The notes below the pieces were generated by a model that saw only the letters and a program-made list of their open reading frames with translations, was not told the origin of the DNA and did no database searches. The position numbers were made by a program, and so were the translations under genes. Of a stretch of 5,377 bases of DNA, positions 1 through 5,377 are shown piece after piece (within the stretch, counting starts at the first letter, position 1; every line of letters begins with the position of its first letter). This DNA is from Actinomycetales bacterium UBA1416 (GTDB lineage: Bacteria > Actinomycetota > Actinomycetes > Actinomycetales > Actinomycetaceae), in the NCBI GenBank assembly GCA_002304945.1, contig DBPQ01000135.1:37131-42507 (forward strand), read 5' to 3'.

Positions 1-1198
1 GCCCTGGAGCCGGCCTCGAAGCTCGCCGCCACCCGGTGGGTGGGCGAGCGGGTGTGGATCGAACACCTGCCCGCCCTGTCCGATGACCAGGCCTACCGGG
101 GCATGGACTTCCTGCTGGACGCGCTGGAGGAGATCGCCGCCGAGGTGTTGGACCAGGTGGCCACCCTGTTGAATCTTGATTTGGACATCGTGTTCGTGGA
201 CACCACCTCACCTACTTCGAGACCGATCGGGAGGACGAGCACCCCGAGACCGCAGTAGCGGTCACGGATGACGGAGTGTTCAACCCGACCGAATCCGGGG
301 CCCCGCGCGTTCGGGCACTCCAAGGACCACCGCACCGACCTGCCCCCGGTGGTCATCGCGATGGCCGTGACCCGTGAGGGTGTCCTGGTGAAGTGTTGGA
401 CCTTCCCGAAGAACACCGCCGACACGGCGATCATCCGGACCATCAAGAACGACCTGGCCGGATGGAATCTGCACCGCAAGGTCTGGGTTGCCGACCGCGG
501 GTTCGCCTCCGGCACGAACCGCGCCTACCTCACCCGCGGGGGCGGGCACTACATCCACGCCGAGAAGCTGCGCCACACCAACACCGAGGCCGCCGCCGCC
601 CTCGCCCGCCCCGGCAGTGCGGGCCAACCTCGTCGCCTATCTTCAGACGCTGATCGCCGGGTCCGACCAGTGGACGTCACGGAAGCGGGATGAGCTCGTC
701 GGGTCCCTGAAGGGCAAGCCCGGCCTGAAGAGGTCCCTGCGCCGCACCCCCACCGGGCTGCTTCGCATCGACCACAAGGCCATCACGGCCGAGGCTCACC
801 TGGACGGGAAGTGGTTGCTCCGCACCTCGAACCCCACGGTTGAGTCCGGCGGATCTCGCCGCGGCCTACAAGCAACTCCTGGCCGTGGAGAACGGGTGGC
901 GTGACATGAAGGGCACCTCGGGTTGCGCCCGGTGTTCCACCACTGCGAGGACCAGATCCGCGCCCACGTCCAGTTGTGCGCTCTCGCACTGCTGCTGATC
1001 CGGGTGGTGGAGAACACCACCAGGGACACCTGGAGGAACGTACGCCACGAACTGGACCGCATGCACCTCGTCACCCTCGCCACTGACCACGGCACCGTCG
1101 CCCAACGCACCACCCTGACGGCCGGGCAGGAGAAGATCTTCAAGGCCCTGAACCTGGACGAACCACGCCGGTTCTACGACTTCACCCCGACCACCTGA
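1..1198 (+). pseudogene. Decayed IS1634-type transposase (IS4 superfamily, DDE), 5' end outside window
   Basis: The gene once cut and joined DNA to move its insertion sequence. The reading runs in frame 1 from base 1 (ending near VFVDTTS), frame 3 from ~210 (TYFETDRED), frame 1 from ~315 (GHSKDHRTDLPPVVIAMAV, then KVWVADRGFAS and GGGHYIHAEKLR), frame 2 from ~616 (VRANLVAYL, LRTSNPTV), frame 3 from ~840 (DLAAAYKQLLAVENGWRDMKG) and frame 2 from ~920 (LRPVFHHCEDQIRAHVQLC) to the TGA at 1196-1198 (FYDFTPTT). The DDE codons are at 199-201 (D), 493-495 (D) and 888-890 (E). Near 612-618 the text jumps from the ALARPG region to AVRANLV; from memory of the family, a few dozen residues are missing there. 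With at least four frameshifts and a deletion it cannot make active transposase. The family call is from remembered conserved blocks and is firm; the exact breakpoints are approximate. Confidence 0.88.
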
Positions 1199-1569
1199 GC
1201 CCTCCCCGCTGACCCGGTCACGCCGCCGGCCTGTAGTAACACACCCCCACCGCCCTCACAGGCACTTTCCCGCGCACTCCCAACGAAAACCCCGAATCCG
1301 CTTGCCTACCAGCTGCGGTACTCCGGCCTGGCGATCCGGCGCAATCTGATGACGGCCACCCAGCCGACAATGCGCAAGCTGACTTGCACGCTTCAGTTGA
1401 CTCAAGCAGTCACTACTTGGGTGGCAGTGTCCTACCGAGATGACATGATCTGTCAAGACATTGACGCCGCGTTCCACGCCATTCATACGTGGGTCGCCCG
1501 ATCCAACAACGACACGCCGGCCGCCGCAAACTGAGATACCAACTCAAGCCTCGACCGCCACCCACTATC
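1199..1569. other. Stretch without recognised gene: IS right flank and upstream region of gene A
   Basis: No recognisable gene lies here. The right terminal inverted repeat of the decayed IS should fall in this stretch, perhaps near the sequence CTGTAGTAACACACCCCC at 1231-1248, but the left end is outside the window, so the pairing cannot be tested. Frame 2 stays open from the transposase stop to a TGA at 1532-1534. Within it an ATG at 1349 would give 61 residues (ending HTWVARSNNDTPAAAN), with no Shine-Dalgarno sequence in front and no family that I recognise. It may be the tail of another decayed gene or chance. Base composition moves here from the GC-rich IS to the less GC-rich gene A. Confidence 0.5.
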
Positions 1570-1571
1570 AT
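1566..1571 (+). promoter_or_regulatory. Candidate -10 element for leaderless transcription of gene A
   Basis: TATCAT fits the actinobacterial TANNNT -10 pattern. Its last base is followed by seven bases and then a GTG at 1579-1581 that is in frame with gene A, so transcription starting at that G would give a leaderless mRNA. No clear -35 hexamer is seen: CTCAAG at 1543-1548 is a poor match. The element overlaps the alternative ATG at 1570, so both cannot be used from this promoter. The motif is short, so this is a suggestion only. Confidence 0.35.
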
Positions 1572-3165
1572 GCGAGGCGTGGACAGGGCACTAACTACCA
1601 TCGAGATCGAACAGAGCCTGCGACGTAGCGGTCACGATGACTTGGCCGACACCGTCCCGAAGATCGAGCTCTTCCTCACCGAATGGTGGCGACGTGGAGC
1701 AATCCTGTACTGGTTCACTGACCACGGACCCGAGCACTCCCGTCGAGTAGCCGATTTGGCCCTGAGTATCGCTGATATTCCCACCCTTCCACTTGATATT
1801 CGACTGACATCGCTCGAGAAATATGTTCTTTGGTCTGCGGCCCTCCTTCACGATGTGGGTATGCAGTCGCTGCTTGGGCAAGCCGCCGGAACCCAGAACG
1901 CCCGCGCGTACGAACGGATACGCCACGAACACCCGAACGAGTCTAGAAACGTGATCAATGCACAGTGGAGGCAGATCGGCCTTCCGGACGATTTGGAATT
2001 AGTTGGCGCCATCGCTCTCGTGGCCAGGGCTCACGGCACCAAGTACTACCGCGAATCGATAGAACTGCTCGAAGGAGCCGACCAACTTCATGGAGAACGC
2101 GTTCGCACTGCTCTGTTGGCCGCGACACTTCTGATCGCTGACGAACTTGACCTCGACGTTCGTCGAGTTGTTCCACCACCAGCAAACCAGCCACTCGGGA
2201 CAATCTCACAAGCGCACGCCGCTAAACATAGAATGGTTAACGGGCAGAGTATTGAACATGGCACCCAAGGGAGGGTCGGGTTCAACCTACATCTCTCTTC
2301 AAATGGCTGCCCAGAAGCACAGGCAGCCGCTGTAGAAAAGTGGATTGTCGAGAAACTTCGGATTCAAATGGCTCTAGTCGAGCCCGCGTTTATAAACGGA
2401 TTTGCAGGCCATGCCGAGCTGGACCGGAATATTCGTGTGATTCATCACCAATCTCTAGTTCCACCGGCTGGCCTTCCGGCTGAGGTACTCGCCATCATTG
2501 AGGACGAAGTTGCGTCAAATGAACTGATTGATCACAAGCGCAACGAACGTGAGCTTGAACAGACAATTCACGAGCATGGAGTCGCTGTAATTACTGGTAG
2601 AATGGACGCCTTCGAGGACATAGATGGCAGGGAGGACTTGACAGCTGCTGCTCTCGCGCAACATAGGGGCCGCGGCGGGACAACGATAGCAAGTCGCGTT
2701 CTCTACGAAACCGGCGGTGCCGCCACCCTGCGTGATATGCTTCGTGAGCTATGCTCACAAGCCGGACTAGCGCCGCAAACCGATGGTAGAAGTTCTGAGG
2801 AGCTTTTCCAACTATTCTTCGACACTTTATCGGACTCCACGAACAATACAGTCGTTTGGATTTCTAGTATCGACTGGTTGGCGCCCGAAGAAGTCCAATG
2901 GGTTCGCGATTCAATCGTTTCACGGCTCCACAGTCTCGACCACGTTACGTTGTTCTTCACAGCTGACAGCAGCGTCTCTCTTTGCGGAGCCGATGGCATA
3001 GAAACAATTAGATCTTATGGCATGGAGATTGAAGAAGTAGAGGCGTACCTCAGCAGATATGTCTCAGGGAGACCGGCGCGAGTCGAGGCTTTGCAGAAAC
3101 TTCGCTATTCGCGCTATAAGCGAATGCGCCAAGACTATCTCGCTGACATGATGACTGGAGTTTAG
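1570..3165 (+). CDS. HD-domain (HD-CE-like) protein fused to a degenerate STAND/NACHT-like NTPase core
   Basis: 531 residues from ATG 1570. Residues ~45-200 form an HD metal-dependent phosphohydrolase domain: YWFTDHGPEHSRRV (H56), ALLHDVGMQ (H94-D95), RHEHPNES (H119/H121), ARAHG (H155) and LLIADELDLD (D191). The pattern matches HD-CE domains found in conflict systems; the substrate is unknown (nucleotide or nucleic acid phosphoester is a guess). Residues ~318-500 follow a STAND layout: the lead-in DHKRNERELEQTIHEHG, a beta strand VAVITG (338-343), a helix TLRDMLRELCSQAGL, a Walker-B-like VVWISSIDWL (428-437), a strand VTLFFTADSS and a helix IEEVEAYLSRY. The Walker A GK[ST] is absent after VITG, where RMDAFEDID follows, and the first Walker B acidic position is Ser. 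Start choice: ATG 1570 has no Shine-Dalgarno; GTG 1579 (528 aa) fits a leaderless start; GTG 1489 would give 558 aa, but its extra N-terminus resembles nothing known. Gene B starts one base after the stop. The HD call is firm; the STAND call is inference from layout. Confidence 0.85.
   Translation: MRGVDRALTTIEIEQSLRRSGHDDLADTVPKIELFLTEWWRRGAILYWFTDHGPEHSRRVADLALSIADIPTLPLDIRLTSLEKYVLWSAALLHDVGMQSLLGQAAGTQNARAYERIRHEHPNESRNVINAQWRQIGLPDDLELVGAIALVARAHGTKYYRESIELLEGADQLHGERVRTALLAATLLIADELDLDVRRVVPPPANQPLGTISQAHAAKHRMVNGQSIEHGTQGRVGFNLHLSSNGCPEAQAAAVEKWIVEKLRIQMALVEPAFINGFAGHAELDRNIRVIHHQSLVPPAGLPAEVLAIIEDEVASNELIDHKRNERELEQTIHEHGVAVITGRMDAFEDIDGREDLTAAALAQHRGRGGTTIASRVLYETGGAATLRDMLRELCSQAGLAPQTDGRSSEELFQLFFDTLSDSTNNTVVWISSIDWLAPEEVQWVRDSIVSRLHSLDHVTLFFTADSSVSLCGADGIETIRSYGMEIEEVEAYLSRYVSGRPARVEALQKLRYSRYKRMRQDYLADMMTGV
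3157..3160 (+). promoter_or_regulatory. Ribosome binding site of gene B, inside gene A
   Basis: GGAG lies six bases before the ATG at 3167 and within the last codons of gene A. With the TAG-A-ATG junction this suggests translational coupling, so that B is made by ribosomes finishing A. It favours a real separate start over a frameshift fusion, and no slippery heptamer is seen nearby. Confidence 0.65.
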
Positions 3166-3166
3166 A

Positions 3167-4615
3167 ATGCTGGGATCAACCGCCAACGCGCTCCGCCTTC
3201 TAAGTGCAGCGCCTTGGTTTGACGATGAAACCGCTATTGAGATTTTGGCGCTTTCTGCGCCAGACTCTCATCACGCAGAGTTGGTGCTGACGCAGATAAG
3301 GCGGAGTGGTCTTATCGTGCGCCGAGGTGAACTGGAGCGCATCGAAGAACCCAACAGATCAGCCTGGCGACAAGCGCTGTTCGCGGATGACTCAGAACTC
3401 TATGCTGAGGCTCTCAGAGTGTTCGCGCGGCGTTCCCGCGGAGAGCTTGGGGTGAAGTTGGGGAGCGTTCTTGGCGAGGATGGGACATTTCGTACAACTC
3501 GCGCGATTGAGTGCGTGGCCACGCAGGATGCCGCCGAAGCTTTGAACGAACTTGTAGCACGATTAGAAGAAGGGCCTGATACTTTTGATTCTCTGGGTGC
3601 TCTATCGATCGCGCGATTGATCGAACTGTACGGGTATCGCAGAGATCGGCTGGGAGACTTTTTCCAAGGATTGGCTCTGTGGTCTAGCGACCGCAAGACT
3701 GAGGCTGCTGAGTACTTTCGGCGTGTGGTCGCGGACCGCAAAATGGATCGCGCCGGTGCTATTGCCGAGCACCTTCTTGGCGTATCGCTCTATCAGGAGG
3801 GACAACTCTTCGAAGCGGCTGCGGTCCTTGAACAGTCAATCTCAGACCTCGATGACCTGAATGATCGAAGGGGCCTTGAGGTGACGTTCTGCACCTACGG
3901 ACGCGTCATGCGAGAAGTATATGGCAGGACTGGTGATTTTGACGCGCTTGTGCGCTCCCGCGACGCGCTTTACGCAGCATTGGAGTACTCGACAGGTCTT
4001 CCCGGTAGAGAGTGTCGGACGCTTCAATATCTCGCCCAGACAGAGAGTGACTTCGGTGAATATGAGACAGCAATCGAGTTCATTGGGCGCGCTATCAATA
4101 TGTGCTCGGATCCGGTGTCTTTGGTTAACGCGCACACGGTGAAGGCGATGATTCTCAGAGCTTGTGGTCGCACGCGAGAATATTTGGAGGAGATTGATCT
4201 CGCTAATGAGATCGCCGCCCAGAATGATCTTCAAGGTCTAGCACTGGCACGTACCCTTAATATGGCCGCAGCTGCGCATCGTGTAAACTGTGATCTCGAC
4301 AAGGCGGAGACACTTGCCCGGCGTTCACTTCGAATCGGAGAGAGGGAAAGAAATGAGCGGCATATCGCCCATTCGCAGCACACCTTGGCAGCCATTCTTA
4401 TTGATGCCCTTCAGCCAGAGTCGGTTTCGCCGCAGCGGGTGACGGAGATAAGGCAACTATTGTCGGATGCAAGAGCGACTCTCGCGGGATACCGTGATTC
4501 CCGCGGCGTTCGACTCATAGAGACCACGACAAGTCGATTGAACGGAAAGCTTGCGTTTTTGAACTTCCGAGGTGAATCAGATCGCCAGACGGATTCCGCG
4601 GCGTTCGAGTTCTAG
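3167..4615 (+). CDS. Winged-helix-like plus TPR-repeat protein, probable sensor half of a split STAND system
   Basis: 482 residues. Residues ~5-90 (ALRLLSAAPWFDDETAIEIL, then VLTQIRRSGLIVRRGE) look like the winged-helix segment that follows the NTPase core in STAND proteins. Residues ~160-450 are helical repeats of TPR type, with about seven units; clear examples are EHLLGVSLYQEGQLFEAAAV (201-220), LQYLAQTESDFGEYETAIEF (286-305) and LNMAAAAHRVNCDLDKAETL (364-383). TPR arrays bind proteins or peptides, and in STAND defence proteins they sense the trigger. There is no signal peptide or membrane segment. The gene starts one base after gene A with a GGAG at 3157-3160, so the two are very likely co-translated and their products probably form a complex (inference). 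The last 14 residues come from a frameshifted tandem duplication: restoring one C near 4596 would extend the protein to 507 residues, ending at the TAG at 4687-4689. No enzyme motif is seen. Confidence 0.82.
   Translation: MLGSTANALRLLSAAPWFDDETAIEILALSAPDSHHAELVLTQIRRSGLIVRRGELERIEEPNRSAWRQALFADDSELYAEALRVFARRSRGELGVKLGSVLGEDGTFRTTRAIECVATQDAAEALNELVARLEEGPDTFDSLGALSIARLIELYGYRRDRLGDFFQGLALWSSDRKTEAAEYFRRVVADRKMDRAGAIAEHLLGVSLYQEGQLFEAAAVLEQSISDLDDLNDRRGLEVTFCTYGRVMREVYGRTGDFDALVRSRDALYAALEYSTGLPGRECRTLQYLAQTESDFGEYETAIEFIGRAINMCSDPVSLVNAHTVKAMILRACGRTREYLEEIDLANEIAAQNDLQGLALARTLNMAAAAHRVNCDLDKAETLARRSLRIGERERNERHIAHSQHTLAAILIDALQPESVSPQRVTEIRQLLSDARATLAGYRDSRGVRLIETTTSRLNGKLAFLNFRGESDRQTDSAAFEF
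4496..4591 (+). repeat. Tandem duplication, unit 1 (96 bp, 32 codons)
   Basis: The unit encodes DSRGVRLIETTTSRLNGK and then LAFLNFRGESDRQT in the frame of gene B. It is followed directly by unit 2. By hand alignment the two units differ at about 13 positions plus one missing base, which is roughly 86% identity. The length of 32 whole codons means the duplication was in frame when it arose. Confidence 0.9.
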
Positions 4616-4686
4616 AGACTACGACAAGTCGTTTGACTGGAAAGCGTGCGTTTCTGAGCTTCCTAGGTGAATCAGATCACCAGATG
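4592..4686 (+). repeat. Tandem duplication, unit 2 (95 bp, one C lost)
   Basis: Unit 1 has three C bases at 4500-4502; unit 2 has two at 4596-4597. Apart from this it would continue gene B as DSRGVRVLETTTSRLTGK and then RAFLSFLGESDHQM, followed at once by TAG at 4687-4689. As it stands, the frame changes and gene B ends at 4615. About 24 of 32 encoded residues match unit 1. Unit 2 ends exactly at a stop codon, so it probably holds the ancestral C-terminus of the gene (inference). Confidence 0.88.
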
Positions 4687-4871
4687 TAGTCTGCGAACTT
4701 TCGGGGGGCCTCTGCGCTCTGTTTGATGCCATTGAGGTACTTTTTCTGCGAGCAGGTCGATGGCAGACGGTACGATTCGACGATCCCGCGATTAGCTTTT
4801 CCTCGTACAGCCGCCATTGAACGTCCGGTCATCAGCCGCAGTGAGCGCTCTGGCACGACTTCGGAGACCAT
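4677..4871 (-). CDS. Possible small hypothetical protein, convergent with gene B
   Basis: 64 residues from an ATG at 4871 (reverse strand), ending AEAPRKFADYIW. The codon use is not unreasonable and the composition is soluble and basic, but no family is recognised and no Shine-Dalgarno sequence precedes the start. Its 3' end overlaps the last 10 bases of repeat unit 2 and the restored stop of gene B. It may be a gene remnant or chance, and I hold it weakly. Confidence 0.2.
   Translation of the reverse strand: MVSEVVPERSLRLMTGRSMAAVRGKANRGIVESYRLPSTCSQKKYLNGIKQSAEAPRKFADYIW
4863..4866 (+). promoter_or_regulatory. Ribosome binding site of the small membrane protein
   Basis: GGAG is seven bases before the ATG at 4874, an ideal spacing. 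It decides the start against a TTG at 4817 in the same frame, which would add 19 residues and has no such site. Confidence 0.6.
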
Positions 4872-4873
4872 CT

Positions 4874-5110
4874 ATGCGAACTGCGCGTCGCGCGGTGGCG
4901 TCACCGTGCCGGACCTACTGTGTCCCAACGTGTTCCGATGTGTTGCTCATCCTTGTCGCTGCTGCTTTTGTCATGCTGCTGTTCGCTGGGCGGCGGGAAC
5001 TGGTCGAGAGTGCGGGGGCGAAGGTGGCGAACGGAGTGCTCATGCTCGTGCTTGCCACGTTGGCAGGCGTCATCACTGTCGAGTTGCTCGCGTCTCTCGT
5101 GAGCTTGTAG
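4874..5110 (+). CDS. Small protein with two predicted membrane helices, function unknown
   Basis: 78 residues. A short basic N-terminus (MRTARRAVAS) with three cysteines (C12, C16, C20) leads into a first hydrophobic helix at ~22-39 (VLLILVAAAFVMLLFAG). A short polar loop follows (RRELVESAGAKVAN), then a second hydrophobic helix at ~53-76. A hairpin with both ends on the cytoplasmic side is plausible from the positive charges before helix 1, though the loop also carries arginines. The start is supported by GGAG at 4863-4866. I recognise no family. It lies ~260 bases after gene B on the same strand, so it could be co-transcribed as a membrane partner or effector, or be an unrelated small membrane protein of a mobile element; the sequence does not decide. 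The hydrophobic pattern and ribosome site make a real gene likely. Confidence 0.6.
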   Translation: MRTARRAVASPCRTYCVPTCSDVLLILVAAAFVMLLFAGRRELVESAGAKVANGVLMLVLATLAGVITVELLASLVSL

Positions 5111-5122
5111 CAGGGCGGACAG

Positions 5123-5353
5123 TTGACTGTGCCGAGTGCGACTGGCTGGGTCCGTGTTCTCCTTGGGGGTGAACATCCCGCTTGCGTTGACGGGCCATGT
5201 TCAACTTCAGCTGTGATGAAGTCGGCCACGCCGCAGCGGCGAAAACGTCTCTGTAGCATCCGACTTTTCCGCCAGGAGGAGGCGAGCCGTCGGCGCGTCC
5301 GACATGCCGCCAGTCGGTCGCTCCAGACTGGCTCGAGGTATCAGGACTCCTGA
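5123..5353 (+). CDS. Weak candidate for a small basic hypothetical protein
   Basis: An open frame of 76 codons begins with TTG 5123 (or GTG 5129) and ends at TGA 5351-5353. The C-terminal half is arginine-rich (QRRKRLCSIRLFRQ). There is only a weak GGCGGA upstream, no known domain, and the frame ends inside a repeat cluster, so it may be chance. Apart from this and the repeats, I see no gene between 5111 and 5377. Confidence 0.15.
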   Translation: MTVPSATGWVRVLLGGEHPACVDGPCSTSAVMKSATPQRRKRLCSIRLFRQEEASRRRVRHAASRSLQTGSRYQDS

Positions 5354-5359
5354 CTGGAG
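5310..5359. repeat. Cluster of short inverted and direct repeats
   Basis: CCAGTC at 5310-5315 is inverted to GACTGG at 5326-5331 and again at 5352-5357. CTCCAG at 5321-5326 is inverted to CTGGAG at 5354-5359. Between them, TCAGGA-C-TCCTGA at 5341-5353 is a perfect palindrome around one base. It could be an operator, a hairpin or part of an element end. There is no T-run, so a standard terminator is unlikely. Confidence 0.35.
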
Positions 5360-5377
5360 TGTTCCCGGAAAAATGGG

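Noticed and set aside
93..1143. Reverse-strand ORFs across the transposase remnant
   Set aside because: GC-rich antisense open frames with no protein-like motifs; the forward frames match a known transposase family.
1398..1412. Inverted repeat TGACT-CAAGC-AGTCA upstream of gene A as an operator
   Set aside because: Arms of only five bases that do not extend, far from the candidate -10; not distinguishable from chance.
255..1641. Shared 12-base word GTAGCGGTCACG at 255-266 and 1625-1636, both followed by a near-identical GATGAC
   Set aside because: A 12-base match is expected about once by chance in a window this size, and both copies lie in unrelated coding sequence.
3150..3169. Programmed frameshift joining genes A and B
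   Set aside because: No slippery heptamer is visible, and a well-placed GGAG plus ATG explains gene B as a separate start.
4901..5259. Long reverse-strand and other-frame ORFs over the small membrane protein region
   Set aside because: They are shadows: no ribosome sites, odd composition, and the hydrophobic pattern belongs to the forward frame starting at 4874.
5274..5282. Strong Shine-Dalgarno-like AGGAGGAGG
   Set aside because: No ATG, GTG or TTG lies at a usable distance downstream; the next ATG is more than 20 bases away.

Overview
The window looks like an accessory region of a high-GC Gram-positive (actinobacterial) chromosome or plasmid. The first ~1.2 kb is GC-rich, with the codon use of an actinobacterial insertion sequence. 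The next ~3 kb is visibly less GC-rich and carries a two-gene unit resembling an antiviral or conflict NTPase system. No rRNA, tRNA or CRISPR array is visible. The species cannot be named from the sequence.

Layout: (1) 1-1198 is a decayed IS1634-type (IS4 superfamily) DDE transposase. All three catalytic residues are still readable, but it carries at least four frameshifts and one internal deletion. (2) 1199-1569 has no recognisable gene. It should hold the right end of the IS and the promoter region of the next gene. (3) 1570-3165, gene A: an N-terminal HD phosphohydrolase-type domain (HD-CE-like) followed by a STAND/NACHT-like NTPase core whose Walker A motif is missing. (4) 3167-4615, gene B: a winged-helix-like start and a long run of TPR-like helices. 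A and B are separated by one base and look like the two halves of one HD-STAND-WH-TPR protein. (5) 4496-4686: a tandem duplication of 32 codons at the 3' end of gene B. The second copy lost one C, which changes the frame and replaces the old C-terminus. (6) 4874-5110: a 78-residue protein with two predicted membrane helices and a good ribosome binding site. (7) 5111-5377: no convincing gene, but a cluster of inverted and direct repeats.

How it may work (inference): by analogy with Avs-type and other STAND defence proteins, TPR repeats sense a trigger, the STAND module oligomerises, and the N-terminal domain acts as effector. Here the sensor (B) and the effector plus core (A) are separate but translationally linked polypeptides. 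The core has lost its phosphate-binding loop, so either activation does not depend on NTP or the system is a degenerate or regulatory derivative. The small membrane protein downstream could be an extra component, but nothing in the sequence proves that link.
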